This document shows, piece after piece, positions 1 to 11,850 of a stretch of 64,000 nucleotides of DNA. The stretch is from positions 23,727,335 through 23,791,334 of the forward strand of contig CM059977.1 in assembly GCA_030490835.1 (NCBI GenBank), in the 5' to 3' direction. The stretch's first letter is position 1. Each line of letters begins with the position of its first letter. The translations under genes and the position numbers were made by a program. This stretch comes from Annona cherimola. Its lineage: Eukaryota > Streptophyta > Magnoliopsida > Magnoliales > Annonaceae. Below the pieces are notes generated by a model. That model worked only from the letters and a program-made list of their open reading frames with translations. It made no database searches and was not told the origin of the DNA.

Positions 1-287
1 CGCGCGGCGGTGCCGAGCTGGCGGTCGCAGTGGGGTGGGATATCGAGCAGGAGGGAGTCGGAGGTGATGTTCAGAACGCGGAAGTCGCGGACTTTGATCA
101 CGCCGGCGTTGCACCGCAAGGGGATGTCGCAGCCGTCGGAGAAGCCGAACGGATAAGGAACGTGGTGGCCACGGCAGGAACGGTCACAGGCGCTGGGGAT
201 CTGGGCGGAGGCGCAGTGAAGATTCGAAATTGAGAAGAAGGAGATGGGGACTAGGAAAAGGGCGAGGACGATGTTTGGGAGCATCAT
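1..287 (-). CDS. WAK-like receptor kinase, N-terminal part (partial, runs off left edge)
   Basis: The minus strand is open from ATG at 287 to the window edge (95 codons plus two bases). It begins with a hydrophobic signal peptide (MMLPNIVLALFLVPISFFSI). Next comes a cysteine-rich stretch with CDRSCRGHHVPYPFGFSDGC and PLRCN, the hallmark of the GUB_WAK_bind (galacturonan-binding) domain of wall-associated kinases and WAK-like proteins. The WAKL14/WAKL20 group is the closest I recall. The family consists of plasma-membrane receptors that bind pectin outside the cell and signal through a cytoplasmic Ser/Thr kinase; that kinase lies beyond the left edge. The start was chosen because it directly precedes the signal peptide; a second ATG follows at 284. 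Base composition is GC-rich compared with the neighbouring intergenic DNA. Seen: ORF, signal peptide and motif. Inferred: receptor-kinase identity of the missing part. Confidence 0.85.
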   Translation of the reverse strand, partial: MMLPNIVLALFLVPISFFSISNLHCASAQIPSACDRSCRGHHVPYPFGFSDGCDIPLRCNAGVIKVRDFRVLNITSDSLLLDIPPHCDRQLGTAA

Positions 288-900
288 GGAAACGGGGCGA
301 AAGATTGGATTTTTGGTGGGATTTTCATTGCTCGGGATTGATTGATTGAACTGGATTTCCAGCCTCCGACAGCGTTATTTTGGCAAGAGAGATGGAGACT
401 GGTAATTTCGCCGGAGATCTCGTGGTATTAGAATAAAACGGCTGATGAAAACCCAATCAGGAGTTGGGAGCAGTAAAAAGTATAAACAGAGTCTATGACC
501 GACCGACCGACCTACCGCCTAGGAAGGGTAGAAAAAGGGAGGCGGGCAAGGGAACGGAGAAGGGGAGGAGGTTACGTTCGGTGCGTTGGAGGAGCACAAG
601 GCTCCTAGACATCCAGTCAGGCAAATCGCTAGCAAGATAAGATCATCCCCGAATGAACGGACAGGATTAACTCGTAGGTTGGATGTCATGCGATAACCCG
701 GGACGCCCATTCGGCGGTTTATTGCCTCATCGACGGTTGAGGAAACTTATTCGAAGGCGGTTGCAGCTTCGTCGTCTTTTCCTCGGGTATTTCGTTATTA
801 ATTTTGGCAGCATGGTAGCACAGTATTGGTTAAACTTGATAAATAATTTATATTTTAGAATTAAAAAGGGCTCAGGTATTTAATAATACTCTTTTTAGAT
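288..900. other. 5' flank of the WAK-like gene; no gene seen
   Basis: This is the upstream region and probable 5' UTR/promoter of the minus-strand WAK-like gene. A TTTATA-like box is readable on the minus strand near 480-490. Short ORFs on both strands between 519 and 883 show no recognisable domain and look random. Confidence 0.4.
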
Positions 901-1320
901 ATTATTTAATTCAAATTACCAATTGGACAAAAAATTTATAACTATACCAGTTTCGGAAATTTCGTAATCATTCTTATTTTGAAATATCATGATAAAATTA
1001 TTAATATATATTTTTAAAATAGCAAAAGAGTCGATTTTCAAATTGATAAACGGCATGTCGCATGCATGTCTTTATAAAATTTTTTAATGAAGTTCTTAGT
1101 GAAAAAAACTGCATTGCAAGTTCTTATAAATATCTTTGGAAATACATCTATTTTAGGAATCCTTTTTTTAAAAATAAGAAATTATGACTGCGAAAAAATG
1201 GGTAGTTATATCCATCTGTCAATGCCTAAAAGATTTAGTGTTTGATAATGGAATATGTGATTACATAGTTTTTATAATTTACAAGTATGTTAGCTAAACA
1301 TTTAACCTATACAAATATAT
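901..1320. other. AT-rich intergenic DNA
   Basis: No coding potential or clear repeat recognised. Confidence 0.4.
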
Positions 1321-1321
1321 T

Positions 1322-1786
1322 TAAGGAAGTTTTCTATTATACCCATAATATTTGTCACTAATTACTTATATACATATAATGTTTCATAAATTCTTTCTAT
1401 GCTCATAGTTTTTCATCCTAAATTACTTTTATGCTCGTGCTGTCAATACAACCATTATCTACCCTATTAAAAAGGAAATTTTTCCTGCTCAAAATTTCCT
1501 ATTTTAGATAATTTAACATTCACACGACCCAATTGATGATAGTAAATCATTAATATATGATATCAAATAATTTAATAATCCTATTAAGGTTGAATTATTT
1601 TAATTAGAAAAATTTTAAAAAGGTAGAATCGTCTTTTCAATAAGGTAAATAACGGTTGTGTTAACAGTATTGATATAATAGGAATTTAAGATGAAATGTT
1701 ATGAGTATAAGAAGAATTTATAAAATATTATAAGCATATTATGAATTAGGTGCAATTGCTATGCTTATTTCAGGGGTAACAAAAAT
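1322..1786. mobile_element. Foldback MITE, family E, copy 1
   Basis: The two halves are imperfect reverse complements. The left arm has CATAGTTTTTCATCCTAAAT and CCATTATCTACCCTATT; the right arm carries the mirror images near 1640-1700. The same sequence recurs at about 12741-13185, so this is a repeated foldback element. Its superfamily and exact ends are unclear. Confidence 0.5.
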
Positions 1787-2314
1787 AATCATCATTTCAT
1801 TGCTTAAAAGGAAGTGCAATGCAACAATAGTAACAATAATTGTTTCTATTTTTTCTTCAAATAAAATTTCTTGTAGTGTATGTTTATCTAATTGCAATAT
1901 TTTTTGATAAAATTTGAAAGTTAATTAAACTCTATTTTCAATATTTACAAATAGAACATCTAAATTTGAAAATATTGTTAAATAAATCCTAATGCAGGAG
2001 TTGAGCATTTATTGAGGGCTAGTGTAATAGTCCCACACCATCACAAAATTTCAATAGTCACCCTATTTTTATTCTTTCTATGATTAAATTGAGATATGAT
2101 TAGCTTATTTTGATTAACATTATTTATTTTACTATAATACTAAAAATTATTTCAATTAGAGTGTTGGATGAACCATACATGCTTAAATCTATTTATCTAT
2201 GCATTTGAATGTCTTGATAGTTCATAGAATCATTCATGTTCATAAGAATGATATACATGAGACTATGCACAGTTTAAATTTGAATGAAACTTGATTTTCT
2301 AATTAAATATGTGC
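1787..2314. other. AT-rich intergenic DNA
   Basis: No gene and no definite element recognised in this stretch. Confidence 0.35.
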
Positions 2315-2605
2315 TTAGGAAATAATAAAATTTTTGTATGAAAAATTTTTGATCTAAAAATTTTTTAAAAATGAGAGAAAATGTTGTGATATAATAGGAG
2401 TAATAAAGATTAAAAAGAATAAAGTTGAAATGTATAGATTAGTTATATAATTAGTTTATAGAAATAATTGAAAAATTAGTGTACTTATATACGAAAATAT
2501 GAAAAAATAAAAAAAATAGAATAATTATGGAGAGTGAATGCTTTAGATTGATAAATTTTTAAAATAAAAATTTTATTCAGTGCCAAATACCTCCTAAATA
2601 AAAAT
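2315..2605 (-). mobile_element. Tourist-like MITE, diverged copy (reverse orientation)
   Basis: The reverse complement matches the interior of the well-bounded Tourist-like element at 53453-53743 (CAATTATTTCT, an AACTAA.CTAT block, TTTATTCTTTTTA, TTACTCCTATTATATCAC). The termini are eroded. No coding capacity. Confidence 0.45.
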
Positions 2606-3010
2606 TTTAAATGCAATGAGTAGAGAATGTTTTGATATCAGCATCAAATGGGCCGAAAATGAGGTGATACTATTAAACTGTAACCCATATTTATTTTGTT
2701 GAATACTTGTCGACATTAGGGTTTCTTGGGCAACTTTTGAAAACTTAAAGTCTTTCTCATAAATATTCAAATCAAATAGTCTAATTCAAATTTGGGCATA
2801 ATTAAAAGGCCTATACCTACAATGCACCCTCCAGATGTGTCATATAATTCCCATACGAGGAATTGTACTACAACAAAGTTAAGTTTTAGCACTATGGTTG
2901 CTATTTAATTCTCACATATACCCAACGGTCACTGAAATGTGCATTTTTTTATTGTTGAGCAACAACAATTATGCAACCATATGGTTATCAATTTTATCGT
3001 TTATGATCAA

Positions 3011-3369
3011 AAATTTGTTGGGGTTTGTTTTAATGTATCAAGATGCAAACATCATTTTTATTTATTTTTAAATTTTTTTATAAACTCTTAATCTAGATTT
3101 ACTTAACTTATATATTAAATTTTATCATTTTTTGATATGTACATATATTTTTTATTTTTAAAAATAGGAGTATTTTAGTCATTTAAAAGGACTAAGATCC
3201 CCTTATTTTTAAAAATAAAAAACATATATACATATTTTCAAAAATAGTTAAACTTGATTTATAGATTAAATGATTTAATATACTTAAATCAAGAGTTTTA
3301 AATTTTTTTAGAATAAATACATAAATGTGTTTTGCATCGGATGCATTAAAACATCCTCCAAATTTGTTG
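3011..3369. mobile_element. Foldback MITE with 10-bp target duplication (Mutator-like type)
   Basis: An exact 10-bp direct repeat AAATTTGTTG lies at 3011-3020 and 3360-3369, immediately outside a 339-bp element (3021-3359). Its arms are inverted repeats (GGGTTTGTTTTAATG at the left; GGAGGATGTTTTAATG on the reverse strand at the right). Duplications of 8-11 bp are typical of Mutator-like elements. The core (Taatctagattta...ttttatcattttt, GTATTTTAGTCATTT) is shared with many other foldbacks in this window. No ORF. Confidence 0.75.
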
Positions 3370-3410
3370 TAGTACTATGTTTTAGCATATGTTTTGGTAT
3401 TTTACAAAAT

Positions 3411-3750
3411 AGAAATGATCTTGTTACCTTGAGTTAAGTAATGACTTACTTAGTTTACCTCAAAAAATTCATTAAAAATTTATTATTAATTTTCTTCATA
3501 CACTTGTTTATCTAAGTATATGTATATATTTTTTAAAAAAAATATAAACACAAGGGTATTTGGCTAAAATACCTAAAATACGCTTATATTTACAATTTTA
3601 AAAAAATATATATATATCCAAAAATGATAAAACTCAGTTTATGTGTTAAAAAGTTTATGAGGAAAAATGTAAAAAAAAAAATTTAAAATAACTTTTTCGA
3701 AGTTGGCTAAGTAAGGCTTACTTAGCTTAGGCTAACAAGATCATTTTTTT
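3411..3750. mobile_element. Foldback MITE with CTTGTTA..C termini
   Basis: The left arm (AATGATCTTGTTACC...GAGTTAAGTAATGACTTACT) is mirrored by the right arm ending GGCTAACAAGATCATT near 3742. The candidate target duplication is imperfect: TTTTACAAAATA on the left, TTTTATAAAATA on the right. It shares the palindromic core with the element at 3021-3359 but has unrelated arms. Confidence 0.6.
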
Positions 3751-4082
3751 TTATAAAATATAACTTAAATTTTAATTTTCTTGCGAGGGTAAGAATACAA
3801 CATTAACCTTTAAATTATTTTATTGTATTTTCAAACTTACATGCTTAAGAACAATTATCCAAGCTAAGAGGTTTATTTTGCAAAATACCCAATAAAATAT
3901 GTTGTATTTAAGGTTAAATAGATCGAGTTGGATAGATTGAAGCCTAAACCTAATTATAATCTATTTATAAAATCTCAATCTAATTCATTTATTAACCTAA
4001 TTACAAAAAATCCACTCTAATTTGTTTATAATCCATTTAATAGATAGGTAAATGAGTTATTAATGGATTATATAAATAGACT

Positions 4083-4280
4083 AGGGTGTGTTTGGGAAGT
4101 GATAGAATTTTCAATGAAAAACTTTTTGTGTAATTTTTTTAAATTAGAGAAAATGATGTAATATAATAGAGATAACAATGATGAATAAAATTAATAAAAT
4201 TAAAATAGATTTGTTAGATATATGAATAGTTGTGTAGAAATGATTGAAAATAAAGTAGTTGTAAAGAGTGAAAAATTATC
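4083..4280. mobile_element. Tourist-like MITE, truncated
   Basis: It begins with AGGGTGTGTTTGGGAAG, the Tourist-type terminus, followed by interior sequence that is the reverse complement of the Tourist-like family consensus in this window. The far terminus is missing where the next repeat begins. Confidence 0.4.
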
Positions 4281-5280
4281 CATATATAAATTTTATAGCA
4301 AATAGATTACATGTTGAAAAAAGAACTTTAAAGTTGCTATTTATATCAAACTATTTTATTACTTTGAATTTGTACTATTTTCAGATAGAGTCCGTACACA
4401 TATCCAATTAAGACGATAATTGATATGGTAATAGAATACATAATTCTAAATACAATGGGTAGAGTAGGTTATAATTTTATGATCATGTGGACCCATTTGG
4501 AACTAACCGCACCATAATCGTGGTGTAGTGAAGTTGCACTTGAATATTTCTTATTTACATATGAGAAACTTTCCAATGCAATAAAACCGCATCATAATTA
4601 ACAGTGCATTTGGCCCAAATGGGCCCCACATATACTTAAATGTATTGATACTTTAAACAATTATTTATCCGTATATAAACTTTATACTAAATGATTTACA
4701 TGTTAAAAAAACTTGAAAGTTGTTATTTATATCAAGTTATTTTATTATGTTGAATTTATACCATTTTCAAATACGGTCCATCCACATATCCAATTGAGAT
4801 GAAAATTAGTATAATAATAGAATACATAATTCTAAATACAATGAATGAAGTAGATTATAATTTTATTATCATATAAGACTCATTTTGAAATAACTGCACC
4901 GTAATTGTGGTGCAGTCATTGGATATGTTTAAACAATTACGGTGCAGTTATCTCAAAACAGGTTTCATATAATCATAAAATTATAATATACTTCACTCAT
5001 TATATTGAGAATTATGTATTTTATTACCATACCAATTTTTCATCCCAATTGTTTATTTGTATGAACTCAATCTAAAAATAGTACAAATTCAACATAATAA
5101 AAAAGTTTGATACAAATAACAATTTTAAAGTTATTTTTTCAACATGCAAACCATTTGCTATAAAATTTATATATGAATAAATGATTGTATACAATATCAA
5201 TATATTTAAGTACATATCGAGCTCATTTTGAGCCAAATGCATCGTTCATTATAGTGCAACTTCACTGCACAGGAAAAGTT
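4281..5280. repeat. Three copies of the TGCAG-terminated family D MITE, two of them head-to-head
   Basis: Copies lie at about 4281-4545 and 4555-4913 (reverse) and 4931-5275 (forward). Each carries ATTCTAAATACAATG or its complement, a block like CCAATTTTCATCCCAAT, and ends in TGCAC/GTGCAG next to a CCC(A/C)CAT-type block. The second and third copies face each other around ACTGCACCGTAATTGTGGTG at about 4893-4912, making a ~700-bp palindrome. A (TA)n tract follows at 5281-5297. No protein potential. Confidence 0.55.
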
Positions 5281-5297
5281 ATATATATATATATATA

Positions 5298-6390
5298 AGG
5301 CTCCGCTTGTATGTAACCGGGTTACATACAAGCGAACCCATGCAATCCCTTCAAAATTAAAAATTTTGATCTTTGATAAAAAAAAATTCAATCTACTTAT
5401 TGCATTTAACATCATTTGTTTATTTAGAGAATTAAGTTACATCCCAATTATATATATTTATGAGCCACATTTATTAGAAAATGTATATATTCGTATGTAA
5501 ATTGTGAAAAATATTAAAATATCAATTTTAAAGTCTTATTTTCGACATCTAAGCCATCCAAAATATCATTTATATGTGAATAAATGATTCTATAAAATAT
5601 TATGACATTATACTACATGCGTAAATAGATCTAAGCATTTTTCTTAATTTACACATAAATGTATATTTTTTGAATAAATGTGGCCTACAAACATAGTTGA
5701 TTAGGATGAAATTTGGTATCCTAGATAAAAAAATACTGTTAAATATAATGAATGGATTGAATTTTTCATCAAGGAATAAAACTTTTGATTTTAAAGAGAT
5801 TACATTGGTCCATTTCTATGTAACCCAATTGCATAGAAGTGGGACTAATACACATATATATAAGTGGTCCTTAATGGACCATGTTTTATAGAAGCGGTCT
5901 CATGTGAACCCTCAAATTTTAAGATATTAATCTTTGAAGGAAAATTCAATTCATTCATTGTGTTTAGCATTATTTGTTTAGCTAGGAGACTAAATTTCAT
6001 CTAAATCAAGTATGTGCATTGACCACATTTACTAAAAAATATGAATATTCCTGTGTAAATAATGAAAAATGCTTAAATTCATTCACATATATATTAGAAT
6101 GTAACAATACTTTATTAGATCATTTATTTACATATTATTGATATTTTAGATGGTTTAGATGTTGAAAAAACTATTTGAAAGTTGATATTTTAATATTGAA
6201 CTATTTTATTACGTTGATTTTACACATTTATAAATGAGATCCATATACATTGAAATTAAAAAAAAACTAAAAGTGTTTCTAGGACACTAGAAATGATGTT
6301 AAGCACAATAGATAAAGTAAATTTTTTATCAACTATCAAAATTTTAAAAATGAAGAGAATTACATAGAAAAGGGGTTTAATATATATACA
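5298..6390. repeat. Family C repeats, with a perfect short palindrome at the left end
   Basis: CGCTTGTATGTAACC and its complement GGTTACATACAAGCG form a near-perfect hairpin at 5305-5336. The following ~270 bp (TTCAATCTACTTATTGCATT..., CCACATTTATTAG...) recurs inverted at about 5590-5860 and again direct at 5880-6080. Related copies are at 10760-11060, 45930-46270 and 51890-52370, and a fragment sits in an intron of the ENH1 copy (20070-20145). No coding capacity. Confidence 0.45.
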
Positions 6391-6394
6391 GAAG

Positions 6395-6768
6395 AGTATT
6401 CAGGTGCAGCGTCTTCTGGTGCAGTGACGTTGAAATAGGCCCCACATGATGATCAAATTAAAATCTACTCTACCTATTATATTTAGAATAATGTATTCTA
6501 TTACCATATCAATTTTCGTCTCAATCGGATATGTGTCTAGGCTCCATCTAAAAATAGGAAAAATTTAACGTAATAAGATAGTTTATTGTAAATAACAACT
6601 TTAAAGTGGTTTTTTCAGCATGTAAACCATTTGCTATAAAATTTATATATAGATAAATAATTGTATAGAGTTTTATTGCATTGTAATATGTGTGGGGCCC
6701 AAAATGAGCAAATGTACTATTGTTTTGGTGCAACTATTTCAGTGCAATGGTGCTGCACCGGAACAACT

Positions 6769-6770
<2 letters not shown>
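6395..6770 (+). mobile_element. Family D MITE next to a (TA)n tract
   Basis: It begins GGTGCAGCGTCTTCTGGTGC, runs through GGCCCCACATGATGATC and a block like AATTTTCGTCTCAATCGG, and ends in TGGTGCTGCACCGGAAC directly before the TA tract at 6772-6811. The same organisation is seen at 7180-7522, 7560-7945, 10012-10372 and 28835-29185. Confidence 0.55.

Positions 6771-6771
<1 letters not shown>

Positions 6772-6811
<40 letters not shown>
6772..6811. repeat. (TA)n microsatellite
   Basis: About 20 uninterrupted TA units lie between a family D MITE and a foldback element. Further TA tracts at 5281, 7525-7558, 7940-7957, 8291-8307 and 9984-10010 sit at the edges of similar elements. Confidence 0.9.
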
Positions 6812-6813
<2 letters not shown>

Positions 6814-7170
6814 GCTGGTCTTTTGAAGCCGGATGCACGGCCTCCTCCGTGCGTTCAGCCCAAAAATTTATTTTTTTAATTTTTTAAATTTTTTCCATGG
6901 ATAAGTAAATCTAGGTGTATTAAATTTATAAACCAAGTTTTATCATTTTTGTATGTTTTTAAGTATTTTTTTGATTTTTAAACACAATGGAATTTTCGTA
7001 ATTTTCTGAGATAAAAAATACTTAAAAACATCCAAAAATGGTAAAACTTGGTTTATAGATTTAATACACCTAGATTTACTTATCCATGAAAAAAATAAAA
7101 TAAAATAAGTTTTTGGGTCGGATGCACGGAGGAGGCTGTGCATCCGGCTTCAAAAGATCAAGACTCTATA
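6812..7170. mobile_element. Foldback MITE with GAAGCCGGATGCACGG arms
   Basis: The left arm carries TTTTGAAGCCGGATGCACGG followed by CCTCCTCCGTGCG. The right arm is its reverse complement near 7120-7156. The interior has the same AAATCTAGGTGTATTAAAT / AAACCAAGTTTTA core as the other foldbacks. It is bounded by TA-rich sequence on both sides. Confidence 0.65.
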
Positions 7171-7179
7171 TATAGAGAG

Positions 7180-7524
7180 GAATTTTCGATGCAGCATTGC
7201 TGAAATGGGCCCCACATGATCGTTAAATCATTATCTACTCTACCCATTGTATTTAGAATAATATATTCCATTATCATACCAATTTTCATCCCAATAAGAT
7301 ATATATATGCGCCCCATCTGAAAATGATACAAATTCAACGTAATAAAATAGTTTAATATAAATAATAACTTTAAAGTGGTTTTTTCAACATTTAAACCAT
7401 CTAAGGTATAATTTATATATGGATAAATGATTATATAAAGTTTAATTGCATTTTAATATGTGTGGGGCTCATTTTTGGATAACTGCACCGCTGTTCTAGT
7501 GCAGTAACGCTACACCGGAACAAC

Positions 7525-7559
<35 letters not shown>

Positions 7560-7945
7560 ATCTTTCCTATGCAGTAAAGTTGCACCATAATTAAGAGTAC
7601 ATTTGGCTTAAAAATGGGCCATACATGTACTTAAATGTATTGATACTTCATACATTCATTTATCCATACATAAATTTTATAGTAAATGATTTACATGTTG
7701 AAAAAATAATTTTAAAGTTGTTATTTACGTTAAACTATTTTATTACGTTGAATTTGTAGCATTTTCAGATGAAGTCTATATACATATCCGATTGGGATGA
7801 AAATAAGTATGGTAATAGAATAAGTAATTCTAAACATCATGGGTGGAGTAGATTATAATTTTATGTTCATATGGGCCCATTTTGAGATAATTGCACTATA
7901 ATTATGGTGTAGTAAAGCTGCACTTGAATATTTCTTACATATATA
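7180..7945. repeat. Two family D MITEs facing each other around (TA)n
   Basis: A forward copy (about 7180-7522) has GGGCCCCACATGATCG, TTAGAATAATATATTCCATT and the terminus CTACACCGGAAC. It is followed by a TA tract (7525-7558) and a reverse copy (about 7560-7945; TTGCACCATAATTAAGAGT at its left end). Confidence 0.55.
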
Positions 7946-7957
7946 TATATATATATG

Positions 7958-8300
7958 AGGAGTGATTATTTCAGGCCGGACGCACGGGTTCGGCCTAAAA
8001 ACCTATTTTTTTAATTTTTTTTTTGATTTTTTTTCATGGATAAGTAAATCTAGGTGTATTAAATCTATAAACCAAGTTTTACCATTTTTAGATGTTTTAA
8101 GTATTTTTTTTATTCTTAAACACGGTGGCATATTCGTAATTTTCTAATCTCCAAAAATTACGAAAATGTCACTGTGTTTAAAAATAAAAAATACTTAAAA
8201 ACATCCAAAAATGGTAAAACTTGGTTTATAGATTTAATACACCTAGATTTATTTACCCATGAAAAAAATAAAAAAAATAGGTTTTCAGGCCTATATATAT
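7958..8300. mobile_element. Foldback MITE beginning GAGGAGTGATT, right arm truncated
   Basis: The left arm GAGGAGTGATTATTTCAGGC...TTCGGCCTAAAAACC is mirrored only by AGGTTTTCAGGCCTATA on the right, so the right terminus is cut back to a TA tract. Its terminal GAGGAGTGATT also starts the element at 54420. It contains the common foldback core twice, inverted. Confidence 0.55.
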
Positions 8301-8309
8301 ATATATAAA

Positions 8310-8560
8310 CATGGAGCTCGGTTGTATGCTCCCGGTGCATATGCCCATTTTTTAAATTTTTTTGAAATTTTTTTACACAACTGTTAATCTAAAATTATTG
8401 AAATACCACTGATTTTTAAAAATCTGAAAAAATTTAAAAATCTCCAAAACGGTAAAAATTTATACATATGTTAAACACACTTAGATTAACAGTTGTATAA
8501 AAAAATTTTAAGAATAAATTTTAAAAATAAATTTTAAAAAATAGGTGTACGCACCTAGGA
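8310..8560. mobile_element. Small foldback MITE with ATGCTCC(C/T) arms
   Basis: ATGCTCCCGGTGCATATGCC on the left pairs with GGTGTACGCACCTAGGAGC on the right. The interior arms share TTTTTTTACACAACTGTTAA and its complement. About 250 bp, no ORF. Confidence 0.5.
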
Positions 8561-8771
8561 GCATTAAGAGTCGGTGTTATAAGGAGAATAGAATCGAGTT
8601 CCTACAAACATTATGATTCGTCCCACCTATGAAATTGAAAAATAAAACAATTATTCATGCATCCGTCTTGCACAAACTGAATCGGTGCTCTTAGATATTT
8701 TGTCAATTAAAACACACATTGTTCTCAAATCAGTGGCCAGGGCCGCTTTGGTAAGGGAGTGACACATGGAC

Positions 8772-9483
8772 CCACCAAATAGGGGTGGGAATCGGGGCAG
8801 GTCGGGACAGGTCAGAGTTTGCCCAACCCTGACTCTACTTTTCAAAAATCTTGTTTGACATTTATTTTTTTCTACTAGGTCTTGGGACAAAATTCGCGTC
8901 AGTATCGGACCGGTTTCGGAATAGCGGGTCGGGTCAAAAATACGGGTCAAATAAGATAATTTTCAGAATTTATATACATATCAAACATAAGTATACATTT
9001 ATACTAAATTTAAATATTATATGTTTCAATATTTCACTAATTATTAAAAAACACATAATTAAGAAAACAAAATATTTAAAAATATAATATACATTTATTA
9101 AAATAGGTTAATATACAATTACACATAAGAGTCATATATGTACAAATTTTTTTCATTGATTCTTATATTGCTTTTTGAATAAAATTGATTCTTCTATTGT
9201 TGATAGAGTTGATTATAAAAAGTGAGAAATTTGAAAGAAAATAATAATAATATTTAAATATAAGCTTATAATTTTTAATAAATTTATATATGCGGGGCAG
9301 GTTGGACTCTTCAGGTCGGGACATGGTCGACCTACCACCGACCCTATTTTTGAATTCGAGTCAAAATTTCTAACTCATCCCTATACCGGGTCAAAAATAT
9401 ATTAGTTTTACCCGGCCAAAAATAGGTCGGGTCAAAGCCTAGTCACGGGTTGACCCGCCCCAATTCCCACCCCTACCACCAAC
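8772..9483. mobile_element. hAT-like non-autonomous element
   Basis: A 696-bp element (8780-9475) has ~24-bp terminal inverted repeats starting TAGGGGTGGGAATCGGGGC and TAGGGGTGGGAATTGGGGC. It is flanked by an 8-bp direct repeat CCACCAAA / CCACCAAC (7 of 8 identical). An 8-bp duplication and AGGGGTGGG-type ends fit hAT elements. The interior has GGGTCGGG-rich subterminal repeats and no transposase ORF. Confidence 0.65.
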
Positions 9484-9978
9484 CTTTAATCATGTGCATA
9501 CCCGATCCCCTTTTTCCCAACCATCCGAAGGAAGCTTTTAACCCGCCACCTTTGGCCTGGCTCTTTTTTGGATGCTTTCCCCACTTTACAGTCACAACTT
9601 ACAATGCATTCACGTTTCATGTCCATTCCTTAGACCTGGGCCAATAAATTTCCTTGACTAGTAGCTCTGTTTGGTAGGTTTGGATCGATTAATATTTAAT
9701 GCATGCATGCAAACTTAAATATTTAAGTAGCTACCAATAAAGCAGGAATGGAAAATGTTGAAGTGTTTGTCCCATCCTATCATCAATGCCAAGTCCTCGA
9801 TTGAAATTGAATATATATAGATGAATTGACATTAAAGCTTGGAAATAGCAATGACCATGACTTCAACATCCCCCGATGGCCGATGCGTGTTTTATGGTTT
9901 AAAGACCAAGAAATTTCCTCGATCCAATGTGCATGAAAAATGACTTTTTTTAATTCAAAAAATATTTATGAATGTTAA

Positions 9979-9984
<6 letters not shown>
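9484..9984. other. Intergenic DNA, nothing recognised
   Basis: No conserved ORF or definable repeat. A (TA)n tract begins at its right edge (9984-10010). Confidence 0.4.
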
Positions 9985-10011
<27 letters not shown>

Positions 10012-10372
10012 GATTTATTTCAGTGCATGCGACTGCACGGTGCAGTCCATGCACTGTGGGCCCCACCTGATCATAAATGGAAAATCCACCCCACCCATTG
10101 TATTTAGAATTGTTCACTTTAATAGCATACCAATTTTCATCCAAATCCAACATGTGTGCAGTCCCCATTTTAAAATGGTGCAAAATCAACGTAATAAAAT
10201 AGTTTAATGTAGTATCAAGTTTAAAGTGGTTTTTTCAACATCTAAACCGTCTAAAGTATGATTTATATATGGATAAACGAGTGTATAAAGTTTCATTACA
10301 ATCTAATATATGTGGGGTCTATTTTACAGCAGACTACACCGTAATTACGGTACAATTTTAAAAAGCTCCCAT
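10012..10372 (+). mobile_element. Family D MITE adjoining a (TA)n tract
   Basis: It starts next to the TA tract with TTTCAGTGCATGCGACTGCA and CGGTGCAGTCCATGCACTG. It contains GGGCCCCACCTGATCATAA and ends ACACCGTAATTACGGTAC. It is very close to the copy at 28835-29185. Confidence 0.6.
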
Positions 10373-11544
10373 GAACATTGAAGCCAGAAGCATGGGATAA
10401 GAAAGCCTGGTTAGAAAACAGCTACTGCCTACCGAAAATGACGTTGATAAGGATGTTGATTTGTTTTAATCGAATGGTGTTTTTATGGCTGTAGTGAAGG
10501 ACAAAAGCATGTAGCACGCCCCAAAACGTTTTTTCGGTGTTATTATTATTTTTTTTAACAAAAAAAAAAAAAAAAAAACCATGATAGTGGAAGTCATGAA
10601 TGAATCATTATGTCATATCCTTTTCACTTTCAGTCGTCTGTAGCTTCGATGTACATGTTAGTTTTTCACCATGTAAAAGGTGATACTGACTTCAAATTGC
10701 AAGAACTGGAGTCGCGAGTCTATGACACATCAACCTCATCCACAAACGAGGGCTTTAATTATATGTGAAATCAACATTTCGAGTACACCTTATTTGCTTA
10801 ATATACATAATGTAATTATGTGAAAATCACTTAAATTCATTCAAATATGCATTAGATGTCGACAATACATCATAAAATCATTCATCTATATGTGAAAAAT
10901 GTTTTACATGATTTATAGTTAAATTAATAGCTTTAAATAGACATATAAATCAAACAAATTTATTACATATATTTTACACTTTTATTAGAAGGGTACATTT
11001 TTTTGATGAAATAGATGGGTAGATGTTTGATTTACACCAAACTTTGGTTTTCCAGGTAAAATGTAATAAATATGTTAGATTTTAATTTAATCATTAAAGT
11101 GACCTCGAAATGGGGCTAAGTACATTAAAATCTTCATTATTATTTGCATTTTTCTTTATAATTTACCTTATCTTTTTGCCTTTCCCCAGTATGAAAGCAA
11201 GCTCTAGGGTTGTTAATTAGGTTAACTATAAATATTGCAATAAAACATATAATCGGGTTGGTTATGAAGATGTGAAAATAAAAGTGGGAAAACAACAATA
11301 GGAAAAAAAAATTTAAATGAAAAAAAATGATAGTAAAGGTAATAATTAGAAATATAAATAATAAAGTTAACATTGATAAATTAATTGTATAAAAATGTAA
11401 AAAATAATTGAAATATAAAACCAACAATAGAAAAAGTAAAATATATAGACATTTAAGATACCAAATCATATCAAAAGATGCATAAGAAGCAGTGAAAAAG
11501 CTTATGGTTGATATTAGATAATGAGGTGGATGACAAAAATAAGG
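10373..11544. other. Intergenic DNA with a family C remnant
   Basis: A poly-A run lies at 10560-10578. A family C-like repeat spans about 10760-11060 (TTCATTCAAATATGCATTAGA...). The rest is AT-rich, and the 109-codon minus ORF near 11140-11469 is low-complexity with no recognisable domain. Confidence 0.35.
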
Positions 11545-11850
11545 TTTGGTTGGTAATCATCAAATAATTTTTCATAACTTCTTTACACACTTGTCCACTT
11601 TATTTTACAATATTTTTATATTTTTTTATACAATTATCTTATCTAATATAATTTTATTCTTTTTACTCTCATCATTACCAATCACATCTTCAATTAACCG
11701 ATCATGAGATAAGCTAGTACAAAGTATCTCGTGATAGTGAATGAGACGTGTATCATATGAGATTTTTAATTCCCAGAATACTTTTCGATTTTTAATATAA
11801 TTTTTTATATTTTTAATATAGTTTTTCACATGCCCAAGACACATCATTAT
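11545..11850. mobile_element. Tourist-like MITE fragment
   Basis: It shares TTTTATACAATTATCTTATC and TTTATTCTTTTTACTCTCAT with the Tourist-like family. The termini are lost. Confidence 0.35.

Noticed and set aside
5206..9087. Many 60-99 codon ORFs (for example 8651-8950 minus)
   Set aside because: They run through MITEs and (TA)n tracts, and related peptides recur wherever the same repeat occurs (SRCIKSINQVLPFLDV appears three times), so they reflect repeats, not genes.
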